From assembly GCA_937858995.1 (NCBI GenBank), contig CALLZC010000022.1, forward strand, positions 1 through 61,452: DNA of 61,452 bases. Direction: 5' to 3'. How positions within the stretch are numbered: position 1 is the stretch's first letter; each line of letters begins with the position of its first letter. This DNA is from an uncultured Nostocoides sp. GTDB lineage: Bacteria; Actinomycetota; Actinomycetes; Actinomycetales; Dermatophilaceae. Shown in pieces: positions 45,711 to 54,712 of this stretch. A program made the position numbers and the translations under genes. The notes beneath the pieces were generated by a model that saw only the letters and a program-made list of their open reading frames with translations, was not told the DNA's origin and did no database searches.

Positions 45711-46748
45711 ATGACAGGCACCATCACCCGCGTGACCATCCGTGAGGTGGCCGATGCCGCCGGGGTGTCGCGGCAAACCGTGAGCAACGCGCTGGTCCAT
45801 CCAGAACGCGTGAAGGAACCCACTCTCGAGAAGGTCCGCCGGGTCATCGACGAACTCGGCTATCGGCCCTCAAAGGCCGCCCAGACGTTGCGGTCGCAGC
45901 GCACCGGCGCCGTGGGTTTCGAGCTCAACGCCACCGGTTCCGCGACCAAGAATGCTGTGAGCTTCCCCTTCGTTCTTGCACTGAGCGAACGTTCGCGCGC
46001 GCACGGCAGCCACATGGTCACCTTCGGCACGCCGGGGAACCGACCGATGCTCGCGGGCTATGAGGACATGGTGCGAACCCAGGTCGTGGACGCTTTCATC
46101 CTCGCCGACACCCACCTGGAGGATCCGCGGCCGGCCTTTCTGGACGCGCAGGGGATCCCGTATGCCGCCTTCGGCCGGCTGTGGGGGCGCCCCGAGTTGA
46201 CATCGTGGGCCGACGTCGATGGTGCCTATGGCGCCGCGACGGCAACCGAGCATTGCCTGGCAACCGGCTACGAGCGCGTCGGGTTCCTCGGGTGGCCGGA
46301 CGGATCGGCGGTGGGTGATGACCGGCGCGACGGGTGGGAGCGCGCCCTCGTGCAGGCGGGTCTGCCGCCCGGCCCTCGGGCCACCACCATCCAGGACCTG
46401 AGCTCGGCCCGCAGCGTCGCCGACGGGCTGCTCGACGCCGTCGGCCCGGGCGGCGCGGTGGTTTGCGCATCGGATCTGCTGGCGCTGGGCGCGGAGCGCG
46501 CTGCGGTCGCCCGCGGGTGGCAACCGGGCCGCGACATCGGGATTTGCGGCTTCGACGACTCAGCAATTGCCGAGATCGCCGGGCTCAGCAGTGTGTCGCA
46601 GCCCCTGCATGAGATCGCCGACCACTTGCTGGCGGTCGTTCACTCGCGACTGGTCGGCTCGCCCCCGCCCACCCAGGGCGCCCTATTCCGCCCGAGTCTC
46701 GCCATCCGCAGCAGCACGACCGCTGCCCCCGGACCCACCCCGCACTAG
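45711..46748 (+). CDS. LacI-family transcriptional regulator
   Basis: A 345-residue repressor with an N-terminal LacI HTH (TIREVADAAGVSRQTVSNAL, hinge YRPSKAAQTLRSQ) and a periplasmic-binding-protein-like effector domain (VGFLGWPDGSAVGDDRRDGWERAL; ICGFDDSAIAEI). It has GAGGTCAAGG upstream of its ATG. It leads the sugar ABC transporter genes and probably controls them and the divergent glycosidase through the CG-centred operator. Confidence 0.92.
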   Translation: MTGTITRVTIREVADAAGVSRQTVSNALVHPERVKEPTLEKVRRVIDELGYRPSKAAQTLRSQRTGAVGFELNATGSATKNAVSFPFVLALSERSRAHGSHMVTFGTPGNRPMLAGYEDMVRTQVVDAFILADTHLEDPRPAFLDAQGIPYAAFGRLWGRPELTSWADVDGAYGAATATEHCLATGYERVGFLGWPDGSAVGDDRRDGWERALVQAGLPPGPRATTIQDLSSARSVADGLLDAVGPGGAVVCASDLLALGAERAAVARGWQPGRDIGICGFDDSAIAEIAGLSSVSQPLHEIADHLLAVVHSRLVGSPPPTQGALFRPSLAIRSSTTAAPGPTPH

Positions 46749-46804
46749 CCATCGCGACACCTCGCGACGCCGGCCCAACGGGCCGCAAACAGGAAGAGAA
46801 GACC

Positions 46805-48084
46805 ATGGCACATTCCACACGCCGCGTGCTCGCCCTCACTGTGGCCGCCTTCGGGTCGCTGTCATTAGTCGCCTGCGGTGGCGGCTTCGAGGAGCCCACC
46901 ACCGGTCAAAGCTCCAGCGCGACCGGTGCCACCTCGGGCAGCGCTGGCGGCGTTCCGAGCGGCCAGACCCTGCGGATGCTCATCGCCTCATCCGGCGATG
47001 CGGAGACCAACGCCGTCAAGGAAGCGGCAGCCGCCTGGGGTGCTGCGACGGGCAATACTGTCGAGGTCACCGTGGCATCGGACATGGCCCAGGAACTGGC
47101 GCAAAGCTTTGCCGGCGGCAGCCCCGCGGACGTCATGTACATGGATGCTGGCGCGTTCGCCACCTATGCCAAACAGGGTTCGCTGGAGCCCTATGGCGAC
47201 GACTTCCCGGGCAACGACGCCTTTTTCGAGGCGCTACGGCAGTCCTTCACGTATGACGGAAAGCAGTACTGCGTGCCCAAGGACTTCTCCGCACTCGCCC
47301 TGCAGATCAACACCGACCTGTGGACTGCGGCCGGCCTCGGCGATGCCGACATCCCGACAACCTGGGACCAGCTCACGGAAGTATCCAAGAAGCTCACCAC
47401 CGACAAGGTCGCCGGGCTCGGAATCGGTGTGGGGATCGACCGGCTCGGTGCCTTTGTCGTCCAAAATGGTGGCTGGTGGCTCAACCAGGACGGCAGCGCG
47501 GGAGCAGCGGCCGACCCCAAGGTCGTCGACGCACTGACATACGTGCAGGACAACGTCAAGGCCGGCAACTTCCAGATGTCGAACGACCTGGGTGCCGGGT
47601 GGGGCGGGGAGGCCTTCGGCAAGCAGCTCGCCGCCATGGTCATCGAGGGCAACTGGATCAAGGGCGCCCTGAAGAACGACTTCCCAGAGGTCAAGTACCT
47701 GACGGCAGAGTTGCCCGCCGGTCCGGCGGGCAAGGGCACCCTGATGTTCACCCAGTGCTGGGGGCTCGCCGCCGACGGGCAGAACAAGGAGGCGGCCAAG
47801 AATCTCATCCAGGCACTCACGACCGCCGAGCAGCAGCTGAAGTTCGCCGACGCCTTTGGTGTCATGCCGTCGCGCACGGACGCTGCGCAGGACCACGCGG
47901 CGAAGTTCCCGAGGATGCGGCCTTCGTGGCCGGCGGAGAGTACGGACACGGCCCGATCAATCTGCCCGGGCTCAGTGATGTCGTCGCCGAGCTGAATTCG
48001 CAGCTCGAGAATGTCGCCAACGCCGACATCCCGGCCGCGACCACAGCCTTTGACGAGAACGCGGCATCCGCGATCGGTAGCTAG
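46805..48084 (+). pseudogene. Sugar ABC transporter substrate-binding lipoprotein (frameshifted)
   Basis: A family 1 extracellular sugar-binding protein: signal peptide with lipobox SLVAC (Cys24) and blocks such as NTVEVTVASDMAQELAQSFAGG, ADVMYMDAGAFATYA, YCVPKDFSALALQIN and KGTLMFTQCWGLAADG. The frame breaks after AAKFP at 47908-47910: the sequence has CCC where CCCC would keep the frame. The true C-terminus (EDAAFVAGGEYGHGPINLPG) continues in another frame to 48084. Adding one base restores exactly 426 codons plus stop. Unrepaired, the protein ends at 47995 with a wrong tail. A sequencing error and a real mutation are both possible. Confidence 0.88.
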
Positions 48085-48167
48085 CCGCCCAGCCCGCCAC
48101 CGCCTCGCGACCCACCGCCCAGGCCCGACCACCGTGCGGGCTGGGGCGGCCCGGAAGGAGTACGTCT

Positions 48168-48989
48168 ATGGCCACAAACAGGTCCGGTGACCCGATGCGA
48201 GCCCCCGTCGCCGGCTGGCTCTTCGTCACCCCGATGATCGTCATCCTCGGACTCTTCCTCATCCTCCCGATCGTCATGGCCCTGTGGGTGTCCGTCAGCA
48301 ACTGGTCCGGACGAGGCAGCCCCTTCGGCGGGAGCACCCAGTTCGTCGGGATTGCGAACTACTCCGATCTGCTCACCAAGCCTGGCCTGGCTCGCCAGGA
48401 CTTCATGACCTCGCTGCGCAACACCTTCTTCTATGTGATCGGCGTGGTTCCCCTCCAGACGGCCTTGGCGTTGATGCTCGCGGTCCTGGTGAACCAGAAG
48501 TTCCTCCGGGGTCGGACGTTCTTCCGTACGGCGTTCTATTTCCCCTCGGTCGTCTCCTCGGTGGCCATCACCTTGGTCTTCCTCTTTCTCTTCGCCGGAT
48601 CGGGCGCCGTCAATGGGGCCCTGGCCTGGGTCGGGATCAATGGGCCGAACTGGTTCGCCGACCCGCGCGGGCTGATTCATCTCGCCGGTGACTGGATCGG
48701 CGTATGGAATATCAATGACCCGCCCAGCGTCTTGACGGGCACTCGCCTGGTCAATTTGTCCCTGTGGGAGTGGATCAAGGGTCCGAGCGTGGCGATGAGC
48801 GCCATCATGCTGCAGGTGATCTGGACGACGGCCGGCACCTTCATGCTGATGTTCCTGGCGGCCCTCCAGGACCTACCAGTCGAGGTCGAGGAAGCCGCAC
48901 GAGTCGATGGCGCCAATGCCCGGCAGCGCTTTTGGAATGTCACGATCCCCCATCTGCGCCCGACCATCATGCTGGTCGTCACCCTAGGG
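48168..48989 (+). pseudogene. Sugar ABC permease, MalF-like, 3'-truncated
   Basis: The first 274 residues of a binding-protein-dependent sugar permease: start MATNRSGDPMRAPVAGWLFV, about five membrane segments and the EAA loop EEAARVDGANARQRFWNVTIP. The family normally continues for about 50-70 more residues, including the last membrane segment. After TIMLVVTLG the sequence jumps to the N-terminal part of the next permease in a different frame (junction about 48987-48990), so the open frame runs to 49049 with nonsense residues. This is a deletion or an assembly collapse. Confidence 0.88.
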
Positions 48990-49786
48990 ACACCCTGCTC
49001 GTGCTCTTCTCCGTTCTCTACATCTTCCCCTTCATCATCCAGCTCGTGACCTCCTTCAAGACCCAGACGGATGCGAGTCTCAACCCGCTGAGCCTGGCAC
49101 CCGCCCCCTTCACAACCGAGGCAATCGAGCGCTTGGCCGATACCAAGTTCCCCCGATGGTTCTTCAACTCGGTGTGGGTTTCGGTCCTGGTCACGATCGC
49201 CCGGGTCTTCTTCTGCTCCCTGGCCGGGTATGCCCTGGCCCGGCTGAAGTTCCGTGGCCGCGGCGCCCTCTTCACCGCCATCTTGGCCGTGATGTCGGTG
49301 CCCGGAATCGTCTTGTTGTTGCCGAAGTTCTTGGCGCTGAAGTACTACGGGATCTATGACACCCCCGGCGCACTGGTCATACCCCTCATGTGTGACGCGG
49401 CCGGTGTCTTCATCATGAAGCAGTTTTTCGAGTCGATCCCACCCTCCGTGGAGGAGGCGGCCCGGATCGACGGGGCGGGGACCTTCCGGACCTTCTGGTC
49501 CATCGTGTTGCCGATGGCCAAGCCGGCGCTGATCACCCTGACCATCCTCTCGTTCCAGGGCTCCTGGAACGAACTGGGGCACTTCATCATCGCCAGCCAG
49601 AACGAGAACCTCTACACCCTCACCCGCGGCGTCGCCGGGTTCGCCAGTGGCGGTCTCGGCTCGGGGACGCAGTTCCCGATCAAAATGGCGGCCGCCCTGG
49701 TGATGACCATCCCGACCGCGATCGTCTTCATCATTTTCCAGCGCTTTTTCACCCAAGGGGCCAACGCCGGGGCCGACAAGGGCTGA
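48989..49786 (+). pseudogene. Sugar ABC permease, MalG-like, 5'-truncated
   Basis: The last 265 residues of the second sugar permease, from DTLLVLFSVLYIFPFIIQ (first membrane segment) through the EAA loop EEAARIDGAGTFRTFWSIVLP to the C-terminus. The start codon, ribosome site and about 10-30 N-terminal residues are missing because of the junction at about 48989. As written it has no translation start. No ABC ATPase follows; such transporters often share a MsiK-type ATPase encoded elsewhere. Confidence 0.88.
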
Positions 49787-49797
49787 GCCTCTAAAGC

Positions 49798-50550
49798 TCA
49801 GTCGCGCAAGAAGTTCTCGATGGAGCTCGCCAGCGCGACCGGGGTCTCGAACATCGGGTAATGCCCGGCATTGGCCAACACCTCGACGGTGCAGTTCGGG
49901 AAGTAGGGCGCCCAGGTCTGGCTGACCGTGGCGAGCCCCAACGCCGGATCGTGCTCACCCGCAAGGACCAGCATCGGGGTCTGGTTGCCCTCGACGGCGG
50001 CCAGGAAGTTCGGGTTCACCCAGGCCTCGAGCGCACCGCGGAACGCGGCAACCGTGCTGTTCTGCAGGCTGTGCTCAACGATCGCGTTCACAAAAGTCGG
50101 CGTCAAGCGGTTGCCGGTCGTGAAGTCGATGATGGCGTAGCGCTTCGCGCGATCGTCGGGTGCCCCAAAGAAGAGCTCGGTTCCCGCGTCGTCGAGCGGC
50201 ACCGGTTGGGCCCCGACGGGCGTCACGCCCACCAGTTTGCGCACCCGATCGGGTGCCTTGGCCAGGATGCGCAATACTTCGGCCCCACCCATGGAATGCC
50301 CGACCAGTGAGAAGCTCTCGACGCCGCGGTCGCGCGCGAGGGACAGGACATCGCCGGCCACCTCATCGAGGCTGTACTCCCCGGCGACATCGAGCCGCGC
50401 ACCATAGCCGCGGTTGTCGGTGAACACATAGGTGAAGCGCTCGCGGTCCAGGTAGTCCGGGAACGAGCCCCAGCCGTCGGCGCTGCCGAACCAGCCATGC
50501 AGGACGAAGACAGTATGCGGTCCGGACCCGACCACGCGATGCTGGATCAT
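49798..50550 (-). CDS. Alpha/beta hydrolase
   Basis: A 250-residue cytosolic hydrolase with oxyanion motif HGWFGSADGW, nucleophile elbow GHSMGG, acid Asp in AGEHDPALG and catalytic His in AGHYPMFE, all in the right order. Substrate unknown. It follows lpdA on the same strand after 10 nt and converges on the sugar transporter genes. Confidence 0.88.
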   Translation of the reverse strand: MIQHRVVGSGPHTVFVLHGWFGSADGWGSFPDYLDRERFTYVFTDNRGYGARLDVAGEYSLDEVAGDVLSLARDRGVESFSLVGHSMGGAEVLRILAKAPDRVRKLVGVTPVGAQPVPLDDAGTELFFGAPDDRAKRYAIIDFTTGNRLTPTFVNAIVEHSLQNSTVAAFRGALEAWVNPNFLAAVEGNQTPMLVLAGEHDPALGLATVSQTWAPYFPNCTVEVLANAGHYPMFETPVALASSIENFLRD

Positions 50551-50560
50551 CGCCCCAGCT

Positions 50561-51958
50561 TCACAGATTGATCATGTGGCCGGCAATGCCTTCGACCGCC
50601 TCCTTGACGGCCTCGGACAAAGTGGGGTGTGCAAAGACGTTGCGAGCGACCTCGTCCGCCGTCAGATCCCACTTCTGCGCCAGGGTCAGGACCGGAAGCA
50701 ACTCGGTGACATCCGGCCCGATCATGTGTGCGCCGAGGATCTCGTTGTGCTTGGCGTCGGCGACGATCTTCACGAATCCGACGGGCGCTCCCATTCCCAT
50801 GGCCTTGCCATTGGCCGAGAACGGGAAGGCGGCGGTCTTGACGTCATACCCGGCGTCCTTGGCCTGCTGCTCGGACAGGCCGAAAGAGCCGATCTGCGGG
50901 TGGCAGTAGGTCGCCCGGGGAATCATCGTGTAGTCGATGGGCATGGTCTCGGCCCCCGCGATGGTCTCGGCGGCCACGACACCCTGCGCCTCGGCGACGT
51001 GGGCGAGCATGAGCTTGGCGGTGCAGTCACCGATGGCGTAGACGCCGGGGACATTGGTGCGGCAGTAGTCGTCGATCTCGATAGCGCCACGGTCCGTGAG
51101 TTGGACGCCCGTCGACTCCAGGCCATAACCCTGCGTACGCGGGGCAAAGCCGATGGCCGAGAGCAGTTTGTCCGCCTCCAGAACCTGCTGCTCGCCCCCC
51201 GCCGCCGGTGAGATGGTGACCCGCACCCCCGAGCCGGTGTCCTCGACGGACGCGACCTTGGTGCCGAGCAGCACCTTGACACCCAGCTTCTTATAGTGCT
51301 TGAGCAGTTCCTTGGAGACATCCGCGTCCTCGGTCGGAACCATCCGGTCGAGGAACTCCACGATGGTGACGTCGACGCCGAAGTTCTTCATGACATAGGC
51401 GAACTCGACGCCGATGGCGCCCGAGCCGGCGATGATGATCGACGCCGGAAGCTGGTCGGTGAGGATCTGCTCCTCGTAGGTGACCACATGATCCGAGACG
51501 CTCACGCCCGGCAGCATCCGAGTCACCGCGCCGGCTGCGATGATCAGGTTGTCGAAGGTCAGCTCACGGGTCGAACCATCGTTGAGCGCCACCGACATCG
51601 ACGTGGGACTGGTCAGGGTGCCCCACCCATCAATCTCCTCGATCTTGTTCTTCTTCATCAAGAAGTGAACGCCACGGACGATCCCCGCCGAGACCTGGCG
51701 CGAGCGCGCATGCGTCGGGCCGAAGGACATGGTGGCATCGCCCTCGATGCCGTAGAGGGCCTTGTCGTGGGACAGGGTGTGCGCCAGCTCGGCGTTCTTG
51801 ATCAGCGCCTTGCTTGGGATACAACCGACGTTGAGGCACACCCCGCCCCAGTACTTCTTTTCGACGACCGCGACCTTCTTGCCCAGTTGCGAGGCGCGGA
51901 TCGCCGCGACATAACCGCCAGGACCAGCACCGAGGACCACCACATCGAAGTCAGCCAT
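50561..51958 (-). CDS. lpdA: Dihydrolipoyl dehydrogenase
   Basis: A 465-residue FAD disulfide oxidoreductase (E3) of pyruvate and 2-oxoglutarate dehydrogenase complexes. FAD site [15 protein letters not shown], redox disulfide Cys41/Cys46 in [16 protein letters not shown] site [14 protein letters not shown] and the dimer-interface catalytic His in AHPTLSEAV are present. It lies downstream of the MFS gene on the same strand. Confidence 0.95.
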   Translation of the reverse strand: MADFDVVVLGAGPGGYVAAIRASQLGKKVAVVEKKYWGGVCLNVGCIPSKALIKNAELAHTLSHDKALYGIEGDATMSFGPTHARSRQVSAGIVRGVHFLMKKNKIEEIDGWGTLTSPTSMSVALNDGSTRELTFDNLIIAAGAVTRMLPGVSVSDHVVTYEEQILTDQLPASIIIAGSGAIGVEFAYVMKNFGVDVTIVEFLDRMVPTEDADVSKELLKHYKKLGVKVLLGTKVASVEDTGSGVRVTISPAAGGEQQVLEADKLLSAIGFAPRTQGYGLESTGVQLTDRGAIEIDDYCRTNVPGVYAIGDCTAKLMLAHVAEAQGVVAAETIAGAETMPIDYTMIPRATYCHPQIGSFGLSEQQAKDAGYDVKTAAFPFSANGKAMGMGAPVGFVKIVADAKHNEILGAHMIGPDVTELLPVLTLAQKWDLTADEVARNVFAHPTLSEAVKEAVEGIAGHMINL

Positions 51959-51980
51959 GAGGCCACCCTAGTGGAGCCGA

Positions 51981-53225
51981 TCAGGCGACGTTGATCGTCT
52001 CGCGCGGGCTCGCCGCGCGCGGATCCGCACCCCGGCGCATGACGATCCCCAGCCGCCACGCCCCGGCAATCGCGATCACCGAAATGAGCAGGTGCAGGCC
52101 CAAGAAGCCCCACACCACGCCCATGCCCAGGAGCACGCCGGCCACCAACGGGCCGAGCGCCGAGACGCCCGTGTGCAGCGCCGTGATGACGCCGAGGGTG
52201 GTGCCGACCATCCCCTCGGGCGCCAGCGAGGCGGTGAGCGGGCTGAGGATCGGGGCATACATCGTCTCGCCGATGGCGAACACGGCGAAGGTGGTCACGA
52301 AGATCGCCGCCGCGAGGTGCGGCGACAGCAGGGCCGCGGACAGCATGAGCCAGCCGAGGGTCCAGATCACCCCGACAGCCATCAGCAGTGCCGGGGCGCT
52401 GCGCTTGGCGGTGACTCGCACGATCACCATCTGCAGCGCAATGATGACCACGGAGTTGACGGCGGCGGCCAGGCCGACCGTGCGCTCGCTCACGTCGAGC
52501 GAGGTCAGGGCATAGGCCGGCAGCCCACTCTCGAACTGGGCATAGAAGCCAAGGGCGAGGGCGACCTCGACCACGGCCACCCAGCGCAGCGCGGGCACCG
52601 ACCAGATGGCGCGCAGGGCGCGCATCCCGCTGAGGTTCGGTTCCGGGTCCTCACCGGGGTATGCCGTCAGCGCCGGCGCGCGGTAGCCCGCCACCGCGAC
52701 CAGCAGGGCCGAGGCGGCGAAGCCCGCCGCGGCGGTCGCGAACGCCCACGTCATACCGTCGGGGCGGTCCAGGTCCACGACATAGCCCGCGGCGAAGGCA
52801 CCGATGGCCATGCCCAGGGCGCCCGCGGTGAAGACCCACGCGAAGATCTTGCGGCTGTCATCGCCGACCGCCCAGCGCAGGACGAGCACGGACTGTGCCG
52901 GCATGGCCGCGGTCACACCGACACCGAAGGCGAACATGCCGAGCAGGAAAGTCGTCGGGGAGTCGGCGGTGATCAAGGCGGCCATCGCGACGGCGGCTGC
53001 GGCTCGGGCGATGACCGCGACCCGGACCGGGTCGAAGCGGTCGGCGAGCCGCCCGCCCACGGGGGCGGCGAGCAGGGCGCCGACGGAGAAGAGAGTCGAG
53101 GCCGCGGCGGCGACGAGGCCACCCCAGCCGCGCGCGTTCGCGGCATACGCGTACTGGTAGGGCAGGACAGCCCCCCAGCCGAGCATGGCGACGGCGGAAG
53201 CCAGGATGAGCAGACGGGCACGCAT
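51981..53225 (-). CDS. MFS transporter
   Basis: A 414-residue major-facilitator protein with about 12 membrane segments. The motif GGRLADRFDPVRVAVIARA after the second segment is the MFS loop signature. The charged middle loop is around YPGEDPEPNLSG. It resembles proton-driven drug exporters; the substrate is unknown. ATG 53225 lies 5-6 nt after a TTAGGT-like box and directly downstream of a 22-bp palindrome, preferred over the AT-rich open frame to 53288. The MarR-type gene lies just upstream. Confidence 0.88.
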   Translation of the reverse strand: MRARLLILASAVAMLGWGAVLPYQYAYAANARGWGGLVAAAASTLFSVGALLAAPVGGRLADRFDPVRVAVIARAAAAVAMAALITADSPTTFLLGMFAFGVGVTAAMPAQSVLVLRWAVGDDSRKIFAWVFTAGALGMAIGAFAAGYVVDLDRPDGMTWAFATAAAGFAASALLVAVAGYRAPALTAYPGEDPEPNLSGMRALRAIWSVPALRWVAVVEVALALGFYAQFESGLPAYALTSLDVSERTVGLAAAVNSVVIIALQMVIVRVTAKRSAPALLMAVGVIWTLGWLMLSAALLSPHLAAAIFVTTFAVFAIGETMYAPILSPLTASLAPEGMVGTTLGVITALHTGVSALGPLVAGVLLGMGVVWGFLGLHLLISVIAIAGAWRLGIVMRRGADPRAASPRETINVA

Positions 53226-53252
53226 GACAGACCTAACACTGTTTCGAACACG

Positions 53253-53274
53253 AATATTTCGGACTCGAAATATT
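53253..53274. promoter_or_regulatory. 22-bp MarR-type operator before the MFS gene
   Basis: Perfect 9-bp arms AATATTTCG and CGAAATATT with a 4-nt spacer, AT-rich in a GC-rich genome, placed about 28 bp before the MFS start. A related GTTTCGAAC half-site lies nearby at 53241-53249. Probably bound by the MarR protein encoded directly upstream (inference). Confidence 0.65.
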
Positions 53275-53327
53275 AACCTGTCAACCACCCTGCCGCCAAG
53301 GGAATAGTCCCTCGGGCGTGGCGCACC

Positions 53328-53822
53328 TCAGCCGGTGTGATCCAGTCTGATGAGCACGACCTCCAGCAGGTCGGCCAGCTCACGGCGCTCGTCCAGGCTC
53401 AGCCCGGCGAGAATGTCGGATTCCACGACATCGGCGTCCCGGACCGCCTCGGCGAAGAGTTGCCAGCCTGGGTCGGTCAGGGTCACCAGGACTCGCGTGC
53501 GATTGCTGGGATCGGGGGTGCGCTCGACCAGGCCGCGTCGGCACATCCGATCCAGGCGGCTGGTCATGGAGGACGCCGCGAGGCCGGCCGCGTCCGCGAG
53601 CCGGGAGGGCGTCAGCGGGCCACCGTCAGCGGTCGCGAGCTGCGAGAGCACCGACCAGTCCCCGTGCGAGATACCCAGGTCGGCGAGCTGCCGGTCATAC
53701 CACTGGTCGAGCTTCTTGGACACCTGCGCGATCGCCGTGATGACCCGCTGCACCGAGGCGTCTCCCCCGGCCGCGACATAAGCGTCGACCGCCGCTTGGT
53801 AGGACGCTCGGGCCGTGCTCAC
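53328..53822 (-). CDS. MarR-family transcriptional regulator
   Basis: A 164-residue winged-helix regulator. The MarR core is LGISHGDWSVLSQLATADGG, recognition region LTPSRLADAAGLAASSMTSRLDRMCRRGLVERTPD split across about residues 70-105, and wing RTRVLVTLTDPG. GTG 53822 overlaps the ndk stop in a GTGA junction, so it is translated with ndk; the MFS gene follows 102 bp later with its own operator. It probably represses the MFS exporter. Confidence 0.9.
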   Translation of the reverse strand: MSTARASYQAAVDAYVAAGGDASVQRVITAIAQVSKKLDQWYDRQLADLGISHGDWSVLSQLATADGGPLTPSRLADAAGLAASSMTSRLDRMCRRGLVERTPDPSNRTRVLVTLTDPGWQLFAEAVRDADVVESDILAGLSLDERRELADLLEVVLIRLDHTG

Positions 53823-54238
53823 AGCTCGGGGAACCAGATCCCGATCTCGCGGGCCGCGGACTCGGGGCTGTCCGAGCCGTGAACGATGTTCTCCTGCACC
53901 GGTTTGCCCCACGCGCGCCCGAGGTCCCCGCGGATGCTTCCCGGGGCCGCCTTCGTCGGATCAGTGGCTCCGGCCAAGCTGCGGAAGCCCGCGATGCACT
54001 CCTGGCCCTCGATCACCACGGCCGTCACCGGCCCCGAGGACATGAAGTCGACCAGCGGCTCATAGAACGGCTTCCCGAGGTGCTCCGCATAGTGCTCGGC
54101 CAGCGCCTCGCGGGTCGGCGTGAGGATCCGCAGCGCGACCAGCCGATAGCCCTTGCGTTCGATCCGCGCGAGGACCTCACCGCTTAGTCCGCGGGCGAAA
54201 CCATCGGGTTTGACGAGGACCAGGCTGCGTTCACTCAC
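53819..54238 (-). CDS. ndk: Nucleoside diphosphate kinase
   Basis: A 139-residue kinase balancing NTP pools. The phosphorylated His120 lies in ENIVHGSDSPESA, with N-terminal LVLVKPDGFARG. GTG 54238 lies 7 nt after a TAGGCT -10 box (54251-54246, minus), a clear leaderless-type start; the open frame to 54289 is not needed. Its stop overlaps the MarR start. Confidence 0.95.
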   Translation of the reverse strand: MSERSLVLVKPDGFARGLSGEVLARIERKGYRLVALRILTPTREALAEHYAEHLGKPFYEPLVDFMSSGPVTAVVIEGQECIAGFRSLAGATDPTKAAPGSIRGDLGRAWGKPVQENIVHGSDSPESAAREIGIWFPEL

Positions 54239-54248
54239 GACGCACAGC

Positions 54249-54701
54249 CTAACCAGCAGCGGGGCGGGTGTCGGCAACCCCTGGACCACCCGAGGAGGTG
54301 GCGGCCCGCGCGCTCACCACCGCGTCGATCTGGGGTCCCCGCCGCAGGCAATAGAGCCAGAGGGCAAGGAACATCAGCCCCACCCAGAACATCATCGGCA
54401 CGACCAAGGCACTCGCCAGCGTCAGGGCCTGGGCCAGCCAGCCCACCGGCAGACCCCAGCCCCGCCGCATACCACCCGCAGCGGCGAAGCACAGCGCTGC
54501 CAGCGCGATCCCGGCCGACAAGAGCGCGGTCGGGTTGCCGGTGCCAGCGCTCGCGGCCAGGGAGCGTGCCAGCACGGCCCCGAGCAGGACGCTCAGACCC
54601 TGGCCGGCCAGGACCGTGGCAAGCATCCGCCACGTGAACTTGCCCAGCGGGGGTGAGAACCAGGACATGGGTTCAGCGTATGTCGTGCCCGGCCCGGACA
54701 T
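54249..54701 (-). CDS. DUF4233 membrane protein
   Basis: A 150-residue protein with four hydrophobic segments and a Ser/Gly/Pro-rich C-terminal tail, of the DUF4233 family found between folC and ndk in actinobacteria. Function unknown. ATG 54701 is 11 nt after the folC stop; ATG 54668 (MSWFSPPLGKF) is an in-frame alternative, and neither has an obvious ribosome site. Confidence 0.82.
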   Translation of the reverse strand: MSGPGTTYAEPMSWFSPPLGKFTWRMLATVLAGQGLSVLLGAVLARSLAASAGTGNPTALLSAGIALAALCFAAAGGMRRGWGLPVGWLAQALTLASALVVPMMFWVGLMFLALWLYCLRRGPQIDAVVSARAATSSGGPGVADTRPAAG

Positions 54702-54712
54702 GTGCCCGCGCG

